A stretch of 64,000 nt of DNA, taken from the NCBI RefSeq assembly GCF_002847825.1, contig NZ_PKIZ01000004.1, forward strand, positions 7,506 through 71,505, in the 5' to 3' direction. Made by a program: the position numbers and the translations under genes. Shown piece by piece: positions 1 to 8,989 of this stretch; within the stretch, counting starts at the first letter, position 1, and every line of letters starts with the position of its first letter. This DNA is from Kytococcus schroeteri (GTDB taxonomy: Bacteria; Actinomycetota; Actinomycetes; Actinomycetales; Dermatophilaceae). The notes below the pieces were generated by a model that did not search any database, had not been told where the DNA came from, and saw only the letters and a program-made list of their open reading frames with translations.

Positions 1-570
1 TCCGCCATGGGCTTCTTCAGCCGCCTCTACGGTCCCGGCACGGATGCCGCCAGCCTGGCCTGGCTGCTCGTGGGCGGTGTGGTGTCCGTGGCCATCGTGG
101 CCGTGGGCGCCTGGCTGGTGCTGCGCGGCGAGCGGGTGCTCGGTTTCTTCACCGCCGCGCTGGCCGTGGTGGTGGCCTCCCCGGTGGCGTGGACGCACCA
201 CTGGGTGTGGGCGGTGCCGCTGGCCGTCGCGCTGTGGGAGTCCGCGCCCCGCGTGGCCCCGATGATGCGCCTGGCGCCCGGGCACCTGCGCGCGCTCGCC
301 GGGCTGGTGGCCCTGGTGCTGGTGGCCGACGCCCACTGGTGGGCGCCGGGCCGCGAGATGAAGGAGCTCCACTGGAACCCGCTGCAGATGGTCGTGGGCA
401 ACGACTACCTGCTGGCCTTCCTCGTGCTGCTGCTCGTGCTGGGGGCCGGCGTGGTGCGCGGTGGGGCGCTGGCGCCCTGGCGCGAGGGTGCTGCCAGCCG
501 CGACTCCCGCGCTCAGGCCTCCGGCGAGGCGAGCTCGGCGGGCACCTCCTCGGCATCGAGGATGCGGTAG
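1..570 (+). CDS. GT87 (DUF2029) mannosyltransferase family protein, 3' part
   Basis: The reading frame is open from the first base of the window, so this is the C-terminal part of a gene that begins upstream. The visible 189 residues contain several hydrophobic membrane segments and the phrase SPVAWTHHWVWAVP, typical of the GT87/DUF2029 family of polyprenol-phosphate-mannose-dependent mannosyltransferases that build actinobacterial cell-envelope glycans at the membrane. The tail is Ala/Ser-rich and hydrophilic. Its last 58 bases overlap the 3' end of the convergent helicase gene. The family call is good; the acceptor substrate cannot be read from the sequence. Confidence 0.75.
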   Translation, partial: SAMGFFSRLYGPGTDAASLAWLLVGGVVSVAIVAVGAWLVLRGERVLGFFTAALAVVVASPVAWTHHWVWAVPLAVALWESAPRVAPMMRLAPGHLRALAGLVALVLVADAHWWAPGREMKELHWNPLQMVVGNDYLLAFLVLLLVLGAGVVRGGALAPWREGAASRDSRAQASGEASSAGTSSASRMR

Positions 571-2168
571 GCGTACCCCTGCTCGGCGAGGAAGCGCTGG
601 CGGTGCGCGGCGAACTCGGCGTCCACCGTGTCGCGCGTGACCACCGTGTAGAAGTGCGCGGTGCGCCCGTCGCTCTTGGGGCGCAGCACGCGACCCAGCC
701 GCTGGGCCTCCTCCTGGCGTGACCCGAAGGTGCCGGAGACCTGCACGGCCACCGACGCCTCGGGCAGGTCGATGGAGAAGTTGGCCACCTTGCTCACCAC
801 CAGACGGGTGATCTCCCCGGTGCGGAAGGCCTCGAACAGCCGGCCACGCTCCTTCTGCGGGGTCTCGCCGGTGATGATGTCGCAGTCCAGCCGGTTGGCG
901 ATCTCCTCGAGCTGCTCCAGGTACTGGCCGATGACGAGCAGCTGGTCCCCGGCGTGGTGCTCCACGATGCGCTCGAGCACCGGCAGCTTGGCCGCGGCGC
1001 AGGCGGCCAGGCGGTAGCGGGTGTCCGGCTCGGCGGTGGCGTAGGCGATGCGGTCGGACTCGGGCAGGGTGACGCGCACCTCCACGCAGTCCGCCGGGGC
1101 GATCCAGCCCTGGGCCTCGATGTCCTTCCACGGCGCGTTGTACCGCTGCGGGCCGATGAGGCTGAACACCTCGTCCTCGCGGCCGTCCTCGCGGACCAGG
1201 GTGGCCGTCAGACCCAGCCGGCGGCGGGCCTGCAGGTCGGCCGTCATCCGGAAGATCGGGGCCGGCAGCAGGTGCACCTCGTCGTAGACCACCAGGCCCC
1301 AGTCGCGGGCGTCGAGCAGGTCCAGGTGCGTGTACACGCCCTTCCGGCGGGTGGTGAGCACCTGGTAGGTGGCGATGGTGACCGGCCGCACCTCCTTGAC
1401 CGCGCCGGAGTACTCGCCGATCTCGTCCTCGGTGAGGGTGGTGCGGCGCAGCAGCTCGGCCTTCCACTGCCGGGCCGACTGGGTGTTGGTCACGAGGATC
1501 AGCGTGGTGGTCTGCTGGCGGGCCATCGCCCCGGCGCCCACCAGGGTCTTGCCGGCGCCGCAGGGCAGCACCACCACGCCGGAGCCGCCGTCGGCGAACC
1601 CGTCCACGGCGTGCTGCTGGTAGGGGCGCAGCTCCCAGTCGCCCTCCAGCGCGATGGGGTGGGCCTCGCCGTCGACGTAGCCGGCCTGGTCGTCGGCGGG
1701 CCAGCCGGCCTTGATGAGCTCGCTCTTGAGCGCGCCGCGCTCGGAGGGGTGCACGGCGATCGTGTCGTCGTCCACGCGGGCACCCAGCATCGGGGCGATC
1801 TTCTTCTGGCGGGAGACCTCGGTGAGCACCGCGCGGTCGGTGGAGTGCAGCACCAACCCGGCGGTGGGGTGCTGCTCCAGGGTGAGGCGGCCGTAGCGGT
1901 CCATCGTCTCGGCGATGTCCACCAGCAGCGGCTGCGGCACCGGGAAGCGGCTGTGGCTCACCAGGGCGTGCACGACCGTCTCGGCGTCCAGTCCCGCGGC
2001 GCGCGCGTTCCACAGGGCCAGCGGGGTGATGCGGTAGGTGTGCACGTGCTCCGGCGCGCGCTCCAGCTCGGCGAACGGCGCGATGGCGCGGCGGGCGGCC
2101 TCGTAGCCGTCGTGGTCTACCTCGAGGAGCACGGACTTGTCGCTCTGGACGATGAGGGGACCGGTCAT
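513..2168 (-). CDS. XPB/Rad25-type DNA repair helicase
   Basis: A 551-residue superfamily 2 helicase of the bacterial XPB family, a 3'-5' ATP-dependent DNA helicase linked to DNA repair. Visible motifs in order: the N-terminal XPB damage-recognition-like domain (about residues 1-170), Walker A LPCGAGKTLVG, the DEVH box in VYDEVHLLPAP, motif III LGLTATLVREDG, and motif VI QRLGRVLRPK. Length matches actinobacterial homologues. The gene converges on and overlaps the upstream mannosyltransferase by 58 bp. It faces away from the HMG-CoA lyase gene across a 313-bp region with GCACGGG repeats. Its likely partner, the helicase-associated protein, lies at 9188-11476. Confidence 0.93.
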   Translation of the reverse strand: MTGPLIVQSDKSVLLEVDHDGYEAARRAIAPFAELERAPEHVHTYRITPLALWNARAAGLDAETVVHALVSHSRFPVPQPLLVDIAETMDRYGRLTLEQHPTAGLVLHSTDRAVLTEVSRQKKIAPMLGARVDDDTIAVHPSERGALKSELIKAGWPADDQAGYVDGEAHPIALEGDWELRPYQQHAVDGFADGGSGVVVLPCGAGKTLVGAGAMARQQTTTLILVTNTQSARQWKAELLRRTTLTEDEIGEYSGAVKEVRPVTIATYQVLTTRRKGVYTHLDLLDARDWGLVVYDEVHLLPAPIFRMTADLQARRRLGLTATLVREDGREDEVFSLIGPQRYNAPWKDIEAQGWIAPADCVEVRVTLPESDRIAYATAEPDTRYRLAACAAAKLPVLERIVEHHAGDQLLVIGQYLEQLEEIANRLDCDIITGETPQKERGRLFEAFRTGEITRLVVSKVANFSIDLPEASVAVQVSGTFGSRQEEAQRLGRVLRPKSDGRTAHFYTVVTRDTVDAEFAAHRQRFLAEQGYAYRILDAEEVPAELASPEA

Positions 2169-2264
2169 GGGGGCGACAACGCGGCGGCCGGTCGCGCTGT
2201 TCCGTGGCAGCGGGTCTGCGTGGGGTGTGGGGCGTCGGGGGTGGGCCCCGGCGCGCGGCCCGGC

Positions 2265-2345
2265 GCACGGGAAGGCTCACCCGGCACGGGAAAGGTACTG
2301 ACGGCACGGGACGTTTCGCGTGCGGGCACCACCCTTCCCGTGCCG
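2265..2345. promoter_or_regulatory. Cluster of GCACGGG repeats (putative operator)
   Basis: The divergent region between the helicase (start 2168, -) and HMG-CoA lyase (start 2482, +) holds four copies of GCACGG(G): direct copies starting at 2265, 2284 and 2304, and an inverted copy at 2336-2343. The 19-20 bp spacing is close to two helical turns. The arms CGGCACGGGAAAGG (2282-2295) and CCCTTCCCGTGCCG (2332-2345) are inverted with one mismatch. This looks like a multi-site operator. The protein that binds is unknown. The remaining bases of 2169-2481 show nothing else I can support. Confidence 0.45.
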
Positions 2346-2481
2346 TGTGGGGTTGCGCGCGCGGAGCCGTGGAGCCGCGGCCCGGCCCGGGGCACGCCCT
2401 CTCCCGCCCGGCCCGCCCGGTGGCACACCGCACGCGGTGCGAGGATGGGGTGACCCACGTCACCGTCCCCGAGGAGCCCCC

Positions 2482-3441
2482 GTGCGCACCGCCCAGATCG
2501 AGACCGCCCGCGACCTCACCCCGGACCTGGGAGCCGTCGGCGGCATGCCTGAGTCGGTCACCATCTACGAGGTCGGCCCGCGCGACGGGCTGCAGAACGA
2601 GAAGGGCGTGATCCCCACCGAGACCAAGGCCGAGTTCGTGCGCCGCCTGGTGGACGCCGGTCTGGACACCGTGGAGACGACGAGCTTCGTCCCGCAGAAG
2701 TGGGTGCCTCAGCTGGGTGACGCCGAGGAGCTCATCGGACAGCTCGGTGACCTGGCGAAGGGGCCGAAGCGGCCGGTCCTCGTGCCCAACATGAAGGGCT
2801 TGGAGCGCGCGCAGGCCCTGGGGCTCTCCAGCATCGCGGTGTTCGGCTCGGCCACCGAGGCCTTCGCGCAGAAGAACCTCAACCGGGGGCGCGAGGAGCA
2901 GTTCGAGATGTTCGCCCCGGTGGTGGAGCAGGCGCGCGCCGAGGGCATGTGGGTGCGCGCGTACGTCTCCATGTGCTTCGGCGACCCGTGGGAGGGTTCG
3001 GTGCCGGTGGAGCAGGTGGTGGACACCTGCCAGCGCCTCATGGACCTGGGCTGCGACCAGCTGAGCCTGGGCGACACCATCGGCGTGGGTACGTACGCGC
3101 ACGTGCACCACCTGCTGGACGGTCTGGAGGCCGTGGGCCTGGGCACCGACCGCATCGGCGTGCACTTCCACGACACCTACGGTCAGGCCCTCTCGAACAC
3201 GATGGCGGCCCTCTCCCGCGGGGTGCGCGTGGTGGACGCCTCCGCCGGTGGCCTGGGCGGCTGCCCGTACGCCAAGTCGGCCACCGGCAACCTCGCCACC
3301 GAGGACCTCGTGTGGGCCCTGGAGGGCATGGGCATCGAGCACGGCGTGGACCTGGAGAAGCTCGTGGCCACCAGCACGTGGATGGCCGAGCAGCTGGGCA
3401 AGCCCTCGGCCAGCCGGGTGGTCAAGGCGCTCGCCGGCTGA
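2482..3441 (+). CDS. Hydroxymethylglutaryl-CoA lyase
   Basis: A 319-residue HMG-CoA lyase, which splits 3-hydroxy-3-methylglutaryl-CoA into acetoacetate and acetyl-CoA in leucine breakdown. Seen: GPRDGLQNE near the N-terminus (substrate and metal binding), the DVETTSF-like region, HFHDTYGQ with metal-binding histidines, and GGLGGCPYAKSATGN with the catalytic cysteine loop. I chose GTG at 2482 because GAGGAG lies five bases upstream at 2471-2476; ATG at 2545 is an alternative. The usual leucine-pathway partners (isovaleryl-CoA dehydrogenase, methylcrotonyl-CoA carboxylase) are not next to it. A strong inverted repeat follows the stop. Confidence 0.9.
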   Translation: MRTAQIETARDLTPDLGAVGGMPESVTIYEVGPRDGLQNEKGVIPTETKAEFVRRLVDAGLDTVETTSFVPQKWVPQLGDAEELIGQLGDLAKGPKRPVLVPNMKGLERAQALGLSSIAVFGSATEAFAQKNLNRGREEQFEMFAPVVEQARAEGMWVRAYVSMCFGDPWEGSVPVEQVVDTCQRLMDLGCDQLSLGDTIGVGTYAHVHHLLDGLEAVGLGTDRIGVHFHDTYGQALSNTMAALSRGVRVVDASAGGLGGCPYAKSATGNLATEDLVWALEGMGIEHGVDLEKLVATSTWMAEQLGKPSASRVVKALAG

Positions 3442-3464
3442 CCGGGCCCCACCCCGCAGACGCA

Positions 3465-3528
3465 GATCCCCGCCTGCGGTCCAGAGATCCGCCCTCAGGG
3501 GCGTACCTCCGGACCGCAGGCGGGGATC
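3465..3528. terminator. Bidirectional terminator with 18-bp arms
   Basis: Perfect 18-bp inverted arms (3465-3482 and 3511-3528) enclose a 28-base loop that itself contains the small GCCC/GGGC hairpin. It sits between the convergent HMG-CoA lyase and permease genes. There is no T-run, as usual in this very GC-rich genome. Confidence 0.7.
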
Positions 3529-3563
3529 CGTGGTTCAGGCGTGCGTCGATGCGGGGGCGACCG

Positions 3564-5060
3564 TCAGGCGGTGACCTTCCGGTCGTCGTGCTCGCCCAGC
3601 ACCAGCGCGCGCATCTCGGTCTCGGAGACCTGCGCCACGGCCGTGCGGCGGCTCACCCAGAAGGCCAGGCCCAGGGCCACCCACACCACCAGCGCGATGA
3701 GGGAGGGCATCTTGAGCGCGGCCGGCGAGCCCGGCACGAGCAGCAGGCCGAGGAAGACCACGCCCGCCACGGCGCCCAGCAGCGCCATCACCTTGTTGCG
3801 GGTGGAGCGGCTGCCCTCCGGCTCGCCGGGCACCGCCGGGCTGCCGGACCAACGGAGCATCTTGTACGCCGCCGCGCAGGTGTACGTGTAGGCGATGGTG
3901 ACGCCGATGGAGCTCATGTCCACGATCCACGTGAGGGCCTGGCGGCCGAACCACGGGGAGAGCAGGCAGATGCCCATGACGAAGTACACGGCGAACGCCG
4001 GGGTGTGGTGGGCGTTGAGCCCGGCGAAGCGCTCCGGGATGATCCGCGAGCGGCCCATGGCGAACAGCAGACGGCTCGAGGCCACGTAGAAGCCGTTGAG
4101 GCCGGTGGCCACCCCCATGGCCACGGAGACGCCGAGCACGAGCAGGCCCACGGTGCCGAACAGGGCGCTGATGCCGTCGGCCGTGCCCCAGATGGGCTCC
4201 TCCGCCACGAGTTGCTCCCACGGCTGAGTGGCCGCGGTGGCCACCACCATCGCGATGTAGATGGCCGCCGCGGCCACGATGGCGAAGACGATGAGGCCGA
4301 AGGCCTTGGCCGGCGGGAAGTCGAACTCCTCGGCGGCCTGGGGCACGTTGTCGAAGCCGACGAAGGCCCACGGCGCGATGGCGACGATCGCCAGGATCGC
4401 CGGCAGCGGCCCCACACCCGAGGGGACGCCGGGGGAGACGTTGGACCAGGTGCCGTCCGGGTGCAGCAGCACGCCGGCGAGAATGAGGGCCACGCCCACG
4501 AGCATCGCCATCACCATGAGGAACTGCGCGCGTCCCGACAGGGCGGTGCCGCGGGTGTTGAGCCAGGCGAAGGCCGCAAGCGCCAGCGAGGCGACGACCA
4601 CCTCGCCGAGGTAGACCTGCCACCCGGCCACCTCCCACAGCGGCACCCACTCCACCAGCCACGGCACGAGGCGGCGGAAGAGCAGGGCCACGGCCGAGGC
4701 GTTGAGCGCCACGATGGCTGCGTAGCCGAGGGTGAGGAACCAGCCGCACACGAAGGCGTGGTTGCGCCCGAAGGCCTGGAAGGCGTAGGCGAACTCACCG
4801 CCGGACACCGGGAAGGTGCGGATGAGGATGCCGTAGCTCACGGCGATGAGGCACATGAGCGCCGCACCGACGGCCAGGCCGATGGCGGCGCCCAGCGGGC
4901 CGGAGGTGGCCAGCCAGTCGGTGGGGAGCACGAAGGCGCCCCACCCGATGGCCGAACCGAGTGCGATGGCCCACACCCAGTGGGGTTTGAGGGTCGATTC
5001 CAGGCTGTCGCGGTCGGCCAGCACCTCGGCGTGCGTGGCCCCGCTGTCGCGGTTGTCCAT
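3564..5060 (-). CDS. APC-family amino acid permease
   Basis: A 498-residue integral membrane protein with about twelve hydrophobic segments, of the amino acid-polyamine-organocation superfamily. The first transmembrane segment carries the unwound glycine-rich motif GSAIGWGAF, and segment 6 reads APWAFVGFDNVPQAAEEF, as in Gad/YcaM-like and putrescine-type APC carriers. The N-terminus (about 25 residues) and the C-terminus are hydrophilic. The start at 5060 is supported by GGAG a few bases upstream. The transported amino acid or amine cannot be inferred. It is divergent from the secreted peptidase gene at 5323. Confidence 0.85.
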   Translation of the reverse strand: MDNRDSGATHAEVLADRDSLESTLKPHWVWAIALGSAIGWGAFVLPTDWLATSGPLGAAIGLAVGAALMCLIAVSYGILIRTFPVSGGEFAYAFQAFGRNHAFVCGWFLTLGYAAIVALNASAVALLFRRLVPWLVEWVPLWEVAGWQVYLGEVVVASLALAAFAWLNTRGTALSGRAQFLMVMAMLVGVALILAGVLLHPDGTWSNVSPGVPSGVGPLPAILAIVAIAPWAFVGFDNVPQAAEEFDFPPAKAFGLIVFAIVAAAAIYIAMVVATAATQPWEQLVAEEPIWGTADGISALFGTVGLLVLGVSVAMGVATGLNGFYVASSRLLFAMGRSRIIPERFAGLNAHHTPAFAVYFVMGICLLSPWFGRQALTWIVDMSSIGVTIAYTYTCAAAYKMLRWSGSPAVPGEPEGSRSTRNKVMALLGAVAGVVFLGLLLVPGSPAALKMPSLIALVVWVALGLAFWVSRRTAVAQVSETEMRALVLGEHDDRKVTA

Positions 5061-5322
5061 GAGTTCTCCGATGAGATGTGAGGGGACTCGTCACGCGGAA
5101 TTCCACAGCTGTGACGACGGTCCATCATGCCGTGGGGAGGGTGCCGGGGTGCGATGCCGAGCCCCGCGCGCCGCCCGGAGGCCCGGCGGTGGGTGGTGCC
5201 GGTCACCGGCAGTGGGATGGACGCACTTGACAGGTCATGTTAGTTACCGTCACTGTGCCCGTGGCACGCGTCCCCGTGCCTCCAGGTTCCCCATGCTCCC
5301 TCACCTCCCTCAAGGACATCGC

Positions 5323-6723
5323 ATGCTCACGACCACCCGTTCCCCGCGTGCCGCGGGCGCCGTCTCCGCCACTGCACTCGGCCTCGGCGCCGCAGCCGTG
5401 GCCGCGTCGGCCTCCACCGCGCACGCCGCCCCCACCACCTCCTACCTCGCCGCCGGCGACGCCGTCTCCGTCCACGTCGCCCCGGAGCCCGGTTCCGCCA
5501 CGGTCGACACCCTCCTCTCGGGCCAGGCCGTGCAGGGCACCCCGCTCGACAACGGCTGGGTGCAGGTCGAGGGCGGGTACGTCCGCGCCGCCTCGCTCGT
5601 GGTCGACGAGGGCGCCGCCGCCACGGACCCGACCCAGCCCCCCGCCGCGGGTTCCGCCGCCCCCGCCGAGGGCGAGCAGGCCTTCGAGGTGACCACCTGG
5701 CTCAACGTGCGCGAGCAGCCCACCGTGGCCTCCGGCATCCGCAAGGTCTACGCCCCCGGCCAGCAGGTCACCGGCACCCCGCTGGGCAACGGCTGGGTGC
5801 AGACCGCCGACGGCTTCGTGCACGGCGCCTACCTGCGGGCCACGCAGCCGGCGGACCCCGCCACCCAGCAGACCTACCGCCTCGACCGCTCGGCCAACCT
5901 CCGCTCGGGCCCCGGCCTGCGCTTCGGGGTCGTGGGCAAGGTCCCGGCCGGCACCGTGACCGCCGGCGAGCGCGTGGGTGCCTGGATCAAGACCGACCGC
6001 GGCTACTTTTGGGGCCCCTTCGCCACCCTGGTCACCGACACCCCGGTGGACCCGCCGGTCGACCCGCCCGTGGACCCTCCGGTGGACCCGGTGGACCCGG
6101 GCGAGCAGGTCGTCAAGTACATCGACCCCGCGGGCGGTGCCCAGTTCACCCGGGTGTACACCGCGCCCGGCAGCGGGTACGCGGGCAGCGTGCCGGAGGG
6201 CGGCATCCTCCGCGGCTCCTACACCCCTGACGGCCAGTGGTTCCAGGCCGGCCCCACGAGCTTCGTCCCGGCCTCCGAGCTCACCGACGTCCACTACTCC
6301 TACACCGGCACCAACGGTCGCCTGGACCCGAGCACGCTGTGCGCCAACCCCCTCCCGGGCAAGGAGCACATGCTCATCCAGTGCGGCGCCGTGCAGCCTC
6401 TGGCCGAGCTCAACAAGGAGTACAAGAACACCTTCGGCCACGACATCGGCATCGGTGAGTGCTACCGCACCTACGAGACCCAGGTGCTGTACAAGATCCG
6501 CCGCGGCTTCTGGGCGGCCATCCCCGGCACCTCGCAGCACGGCTGGGCCGCGGCCTGCGACATCGCCGAGGGCGAGGCGCAGATCGGCTTCGGCACCCCC
6601 AAGTACAAGTGGCTCGACGCCAACGCGCCGCGCTTCGGCTGGGTGAACCCCTCCTGGGCCCGCGAGGGCGCGTACAAGCCGGAGTACTGGCACTGGGAGT
6701 TCGCCGCCCTCACCAAGTACTGA
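5323..6723 (+). CDS. Secreted M15 (VanY-type) peptidase with SH3 repeats
   Basis: A 466-residue exported cell-wall enzyme. An N-terminal signal peptide (about residues 1-36, ending in STAHA-AP) precedes three or more bacterial SH3-like repeats (about 40-95, 120-170, 183-238, with another near 262-322), each with a GNGWVQ-like core. A proline-aspartate linker of repeated VDPP units lies at 241-258. The C-terminal D-Ala-D-Ala carboxypeptidase/endopeptidase domain has the zinc motif SQHGWAAACD (His406, Asp413) and EYWHWEF (His457). It most likely trims peptidoglycan stems. The start at 5323 is preceded by AAGGA at 5312-5316. A long hairpin terminator follows. Confidence 0.88.
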   Translation: MLTTTRSPRAAGAVSATALGLGAAAVAASASTAHAAPTTSYLAAGDAVSVHVAPEPGSATVDTLLSGQAVQGTPLDNGWVQVEGGYVRAASLVVDEGAAATDPTQPPAAGSAAPAEGEQAFEVTTWLNVREQPTVASGIRKVYAPGQQVTGTPLGNGWVQTADGFVHGAYLRATQPADPATQQTYRLDRSANLRSGPGLRFGVVGKVPAGTVTAGERVGAWIKTDRGYFWGPFATLVTDTPVDPPVDPPVDPPVDPVDPGEQVVKYIDPAGGAQFTRVYTAPGSGYAGSVPEGGILRGSYTPDGQWFQAGPTSFVPASELTDVHYSYTGTNGRLDPSTLCANPLPGKEHMLIQCGAVQPLAELNKEYKNTFGHDIGIGECYRTYETQVLYKIRRGFWAAIPGTSQHGWAAACDIAEGEAQIGFGTPKYKWLDANAPRFGWVNPSWAREGAYKPEYWHWEFAALTKY

Positions 6724-6741
6724 GCAGCCCCTGCTCGATGA

Positions 6742-6786
6742 CGGAGCCCCGCACCGCTGACCTGGTCACCGCGGTGCGGGGCTCCG
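6742..6786 (+). terminator. Terminator after M15 peptidase
   Basis: Perfect 16-bp inverted arms, 6742-6757 and 6771-6786, with a 13-base loop, lie 18 bases after the peptidase stop codon. Confidence 0.75.
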
Positions 6787-6841
6787 CCGTCTCCGGGGCC
6801 CGAGGGTCCGCCGCGGACGTGACCGGTGGCACAGTGTGCCC

Positions 6842-8827
6842 ATGACTGCCAACCTCGGACTCTCCCTGGACCACCGCGACCCGTCGGTGCGCCCCCAGGA
6901 CGACCTCTTCCTGCACGCCAACGGCACCTGGCGTGCCACCACGCAGATCCCCGACGACCGCTCCAGCTACGGCACCTTCCACATGCTGCGGGAGAAGTCC
7001 GAGGCGGACGTGCGGGCCCTCATCGAGGCCGCCGCGGAGCGGGCCGGGCAGGACGCGCAGGACGCCGACGCGGCCACCGTGGGGGCGCTCTACGCCTCGT
7101 TCATGGACACCGACGCCGTGGAGGCCGCCGGGGTGGCCGCGCTGGGGCCGGACCTGGCCGTGGTGCGCGAGGTGACCGACGCCCGCAGCCTGGCCGTGGC
7201 CCTGGGCCGCCTGCAGGCCGTGGGCGTGGCCGGCCTGGTGGTGCCCTTCGTGGACAACGACAACGAGTTCCCCGACCGCTACTCGGTCTACCTGGAGCAG
7301 CACGGCATCGGCCTGCCGGACGAGGCGTACTACCGCGAGGAGCAGCACGCGCAGGTGCTGGCCGCCTACCGCGAGCACGTGGGGCGCCAGTCGCTGGCCA
7401 GCGGGCTCGTGGCCGACGAGGAGGACGCCGCCGGGTTCGCGCAGCGCGTGGTGGACCTGGAGCGGCGCATCGCCGCCCTGCACTGGGACACCGTGGCCAC
7501 GCGCGACGCCGTGAAGTCGTTCACGCCGTGGACCCGCGAGGAGCTGCTCGCCGCCACGGACGGCCTGCGCCTGGACGCGTGGGCCGAGGCGCTGGGCCTG
7601 CCCGAGGCGGGGCTGGAGCGCGTCATCGCCCGCCAGCACACCTTCCTGTCCGGGCTGCCGGCGCTCGTGGAGGGTCCCGAGGCGGCCGACGCCGCGACCT
7701 GGCGCGACTGGCTGGCGTGGCGCGTGGTGAGCTCGCGCGCGCCCTACGGGCCGGCCGCGGTGGTGGAGGAGAACTTCGACTTCTTCGGCCGCACCCTCAC
7801 CGGTGCCCCGCAGATGCGCGACCGCTGGAAGCGCGGCGTGGCCTTCGTGGAGGGTGCCGCCGGCGAGCTCGTGGGCAAGCTGTACGTGGCCGAGCACTTC
7901 CCGCCGGAGCACAAGCAGGCCATGGAGCAGCTCGTGGCCCACCTCGTGGAGGCCTACCGCCGCCGCTTCGCCGAGGTGGAGTGGATGGGCGACGCCACCC
8001 GGGAGCGCGCGCTGGAGAAGCTCGAGGCCTTCCGCCCCAAGATCGGCTACCCGGAGAGGTGGAAGGACTACTCGGACCTGCACGCCGACGCCGGTGACCT
8101 CATGGGCAACGTGCGTCGGGCCGCGCAGTCCGAGACCCGGCGCGAGCTGCGCAAGATCGGTCAGCCGGTGGACCGCGACGAGTGGTTCATGCCGCCGCAG
8201 ACCGTGAACGCCTACTACAACCCCGGCCTCAACGAGATCGTCTTCCCCGCGGCCATCCTGCAGCCGCCTTTTTTCGACGCCACCGCCGACGACGCGGCCA
8301 ACTACGGCGGCATCGGTGGCGTCATCGGGCACGAGATCGGCCACGGGTTCGACGACCAGGGCTCCCGCTACGCGGCCTCCGGGGCGTTGGAGGACTGGTG
8401 GACCGAGGAGGACCGGGCGCGTTTCGACGCGCTGGCCCAGCAGCTCATCGCCCAGTTCGACGCCCTCGAGCCGGTGGACGCCCCGGGCACGCACGTGAAC
8501 GGTGGCCTGACGGTTGGCGAGAACATCGGCGACCTGGGCGGTCTGGCCATCGGGCTGGCGGCCTACCGCATCTCCCTGGGTGGAGAGCCCGCCCCGGAGC
8601 TGGATGGCCTCACCGGTGACCAGCGCTTCTTCCTGGCCTGGGGCCAGATCTGGAACGGCACCGTCCGCGAGGCCGAGGCCCGGCGGCTGCTCGCCATCGA
8701 CCCGCACGCGCCGCTGGACGCCCGCGCCAACGTGGCCCGCAACCTGGACGCCTTCCACGAGGCGTTCGGCACGCAGCCGGGCGACGGCATGTGGCTCGAC
8801 CCGGCCGACCGGGTGCGCATCTTCTGA
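6842..8827 (+). CDS. M13-family (neprilysin/PepO-like) zinc metallopeptidase
   Basis: A 661-residue cytoplasmic oligopeptidase of the M13 family. The catalytic core shows NAYYNPGLNEIVFPA, the zinc motif VIGHEIGHGFDDQG (two histidines and the catalytic Glu) and ENIGDLGG carrying the third zinc-ligand Glu. The N-terminus PQDDLFLHANGTW is the typical family opening, and there is no signal peptide, so the enzyme probably stays in the cell. I chose ATG 6842 over GTG 6836: a CACAGT hexamer ends six bases before it, consistent with a leaderless start, and there is no Shine-Dalgarno site. A hairpin terminator follows. Confidence 0.92.
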   Translation: MTANLGLSLDHRDPSVRPQDDLFLHANGTWRATTQIPDDRSSYGTFHMLREKSEADVRALIEAAAERAGQDAQDADAATVGALYASFMDTDAVEAAGVAALGPDLAVVREVTDARSLAVALGRLQAVGVAGLVVPFVDNDNEFPDRYSVYLEQHGIGLPDEAYYREEQHAQVLAAYREHVGRQSLASGLVADEEDAAGFAQRVVDLERRIAALHWDTVATRDAVKSFTPWTREELLAATDGLRLDAWAEALGLPEAGLERVIARQHTFLSGLPALVEGPEAADAATWRDWLAWRVVSSRAPYGPAAVVEENFDFFGRTLTGAPQMRDRWKRGVAFVEGAAGELVGKLYVAEHFPPEHKQAMEQLVAHLVEAYRRRFAEVEWMGDATRERALEKLEAFRPKIGYPERWKDYSDLHADAGDLMGNVRRAAQSETRRELRKIGQPVDRDEWFMPPQTVNAYYNPGLNEIVFPAAILQPPFFDATADDAANYGGIGGVIGHEIGHGFDDQGSRYAASGALEDWWTEEDRARFDALAQQLIAQFDALEPVDAPGTHVNGGLTVGENIGDLGGLAIGLAAYRISLGGEPAPELDGLTGDQRFFLAWGQIWNGTVREAEARRLLAIDPHAPLDARANVARNLDAFHEAFGTQPGDGMWLDPADRVRIF

Positions 8828-8842
8828 GGCACCCCGGCACGC

Positions 8843-8878
8843 GAGAACCCCCGTCACCCGAGGGTGGCGGGGGTTCTC
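8843..8878 (+). terminator. Terminator after M13 peptidase
   Basis: Inverted arms of 17 bp (8843-8859 and 8862-8878) contain a single G-T wobble and are followed by CCTTGTCCT. The site lies 15 bases past the stop codon. Confidence 0.75.
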
Positions 8879-8989
8879 CTTGTCCTGAGAAGGCAGTCGT
8901 GGTGACGACCGTCATCACACGACAAGGAGGCTCTCGACCCGGAGGGCCGGGAGCCTCGCACGGTGGGCGGGCAGACCCGCCTCACCTGC

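Noticed and set aside
5227..5262. TTGACA at 5227-5232, considered as the promoter of the M15 peptidase or part of a c-di-AMP riboswitch as seen before some cell-wall hydrolase genes.
   Set aside because: No TANNNT hexamer stands at 16-19 bp, and the leader of under 100 bases lacks the conserved riboswitch core.
6040..6105. Repeated GTGGACCCGCC-like units, considered as a CRISPR or mobile repeat.
   Set aside because: They are in frame and encode the VDPP linker of the M15 peptidase; no spacers or cas genes exist in the window.
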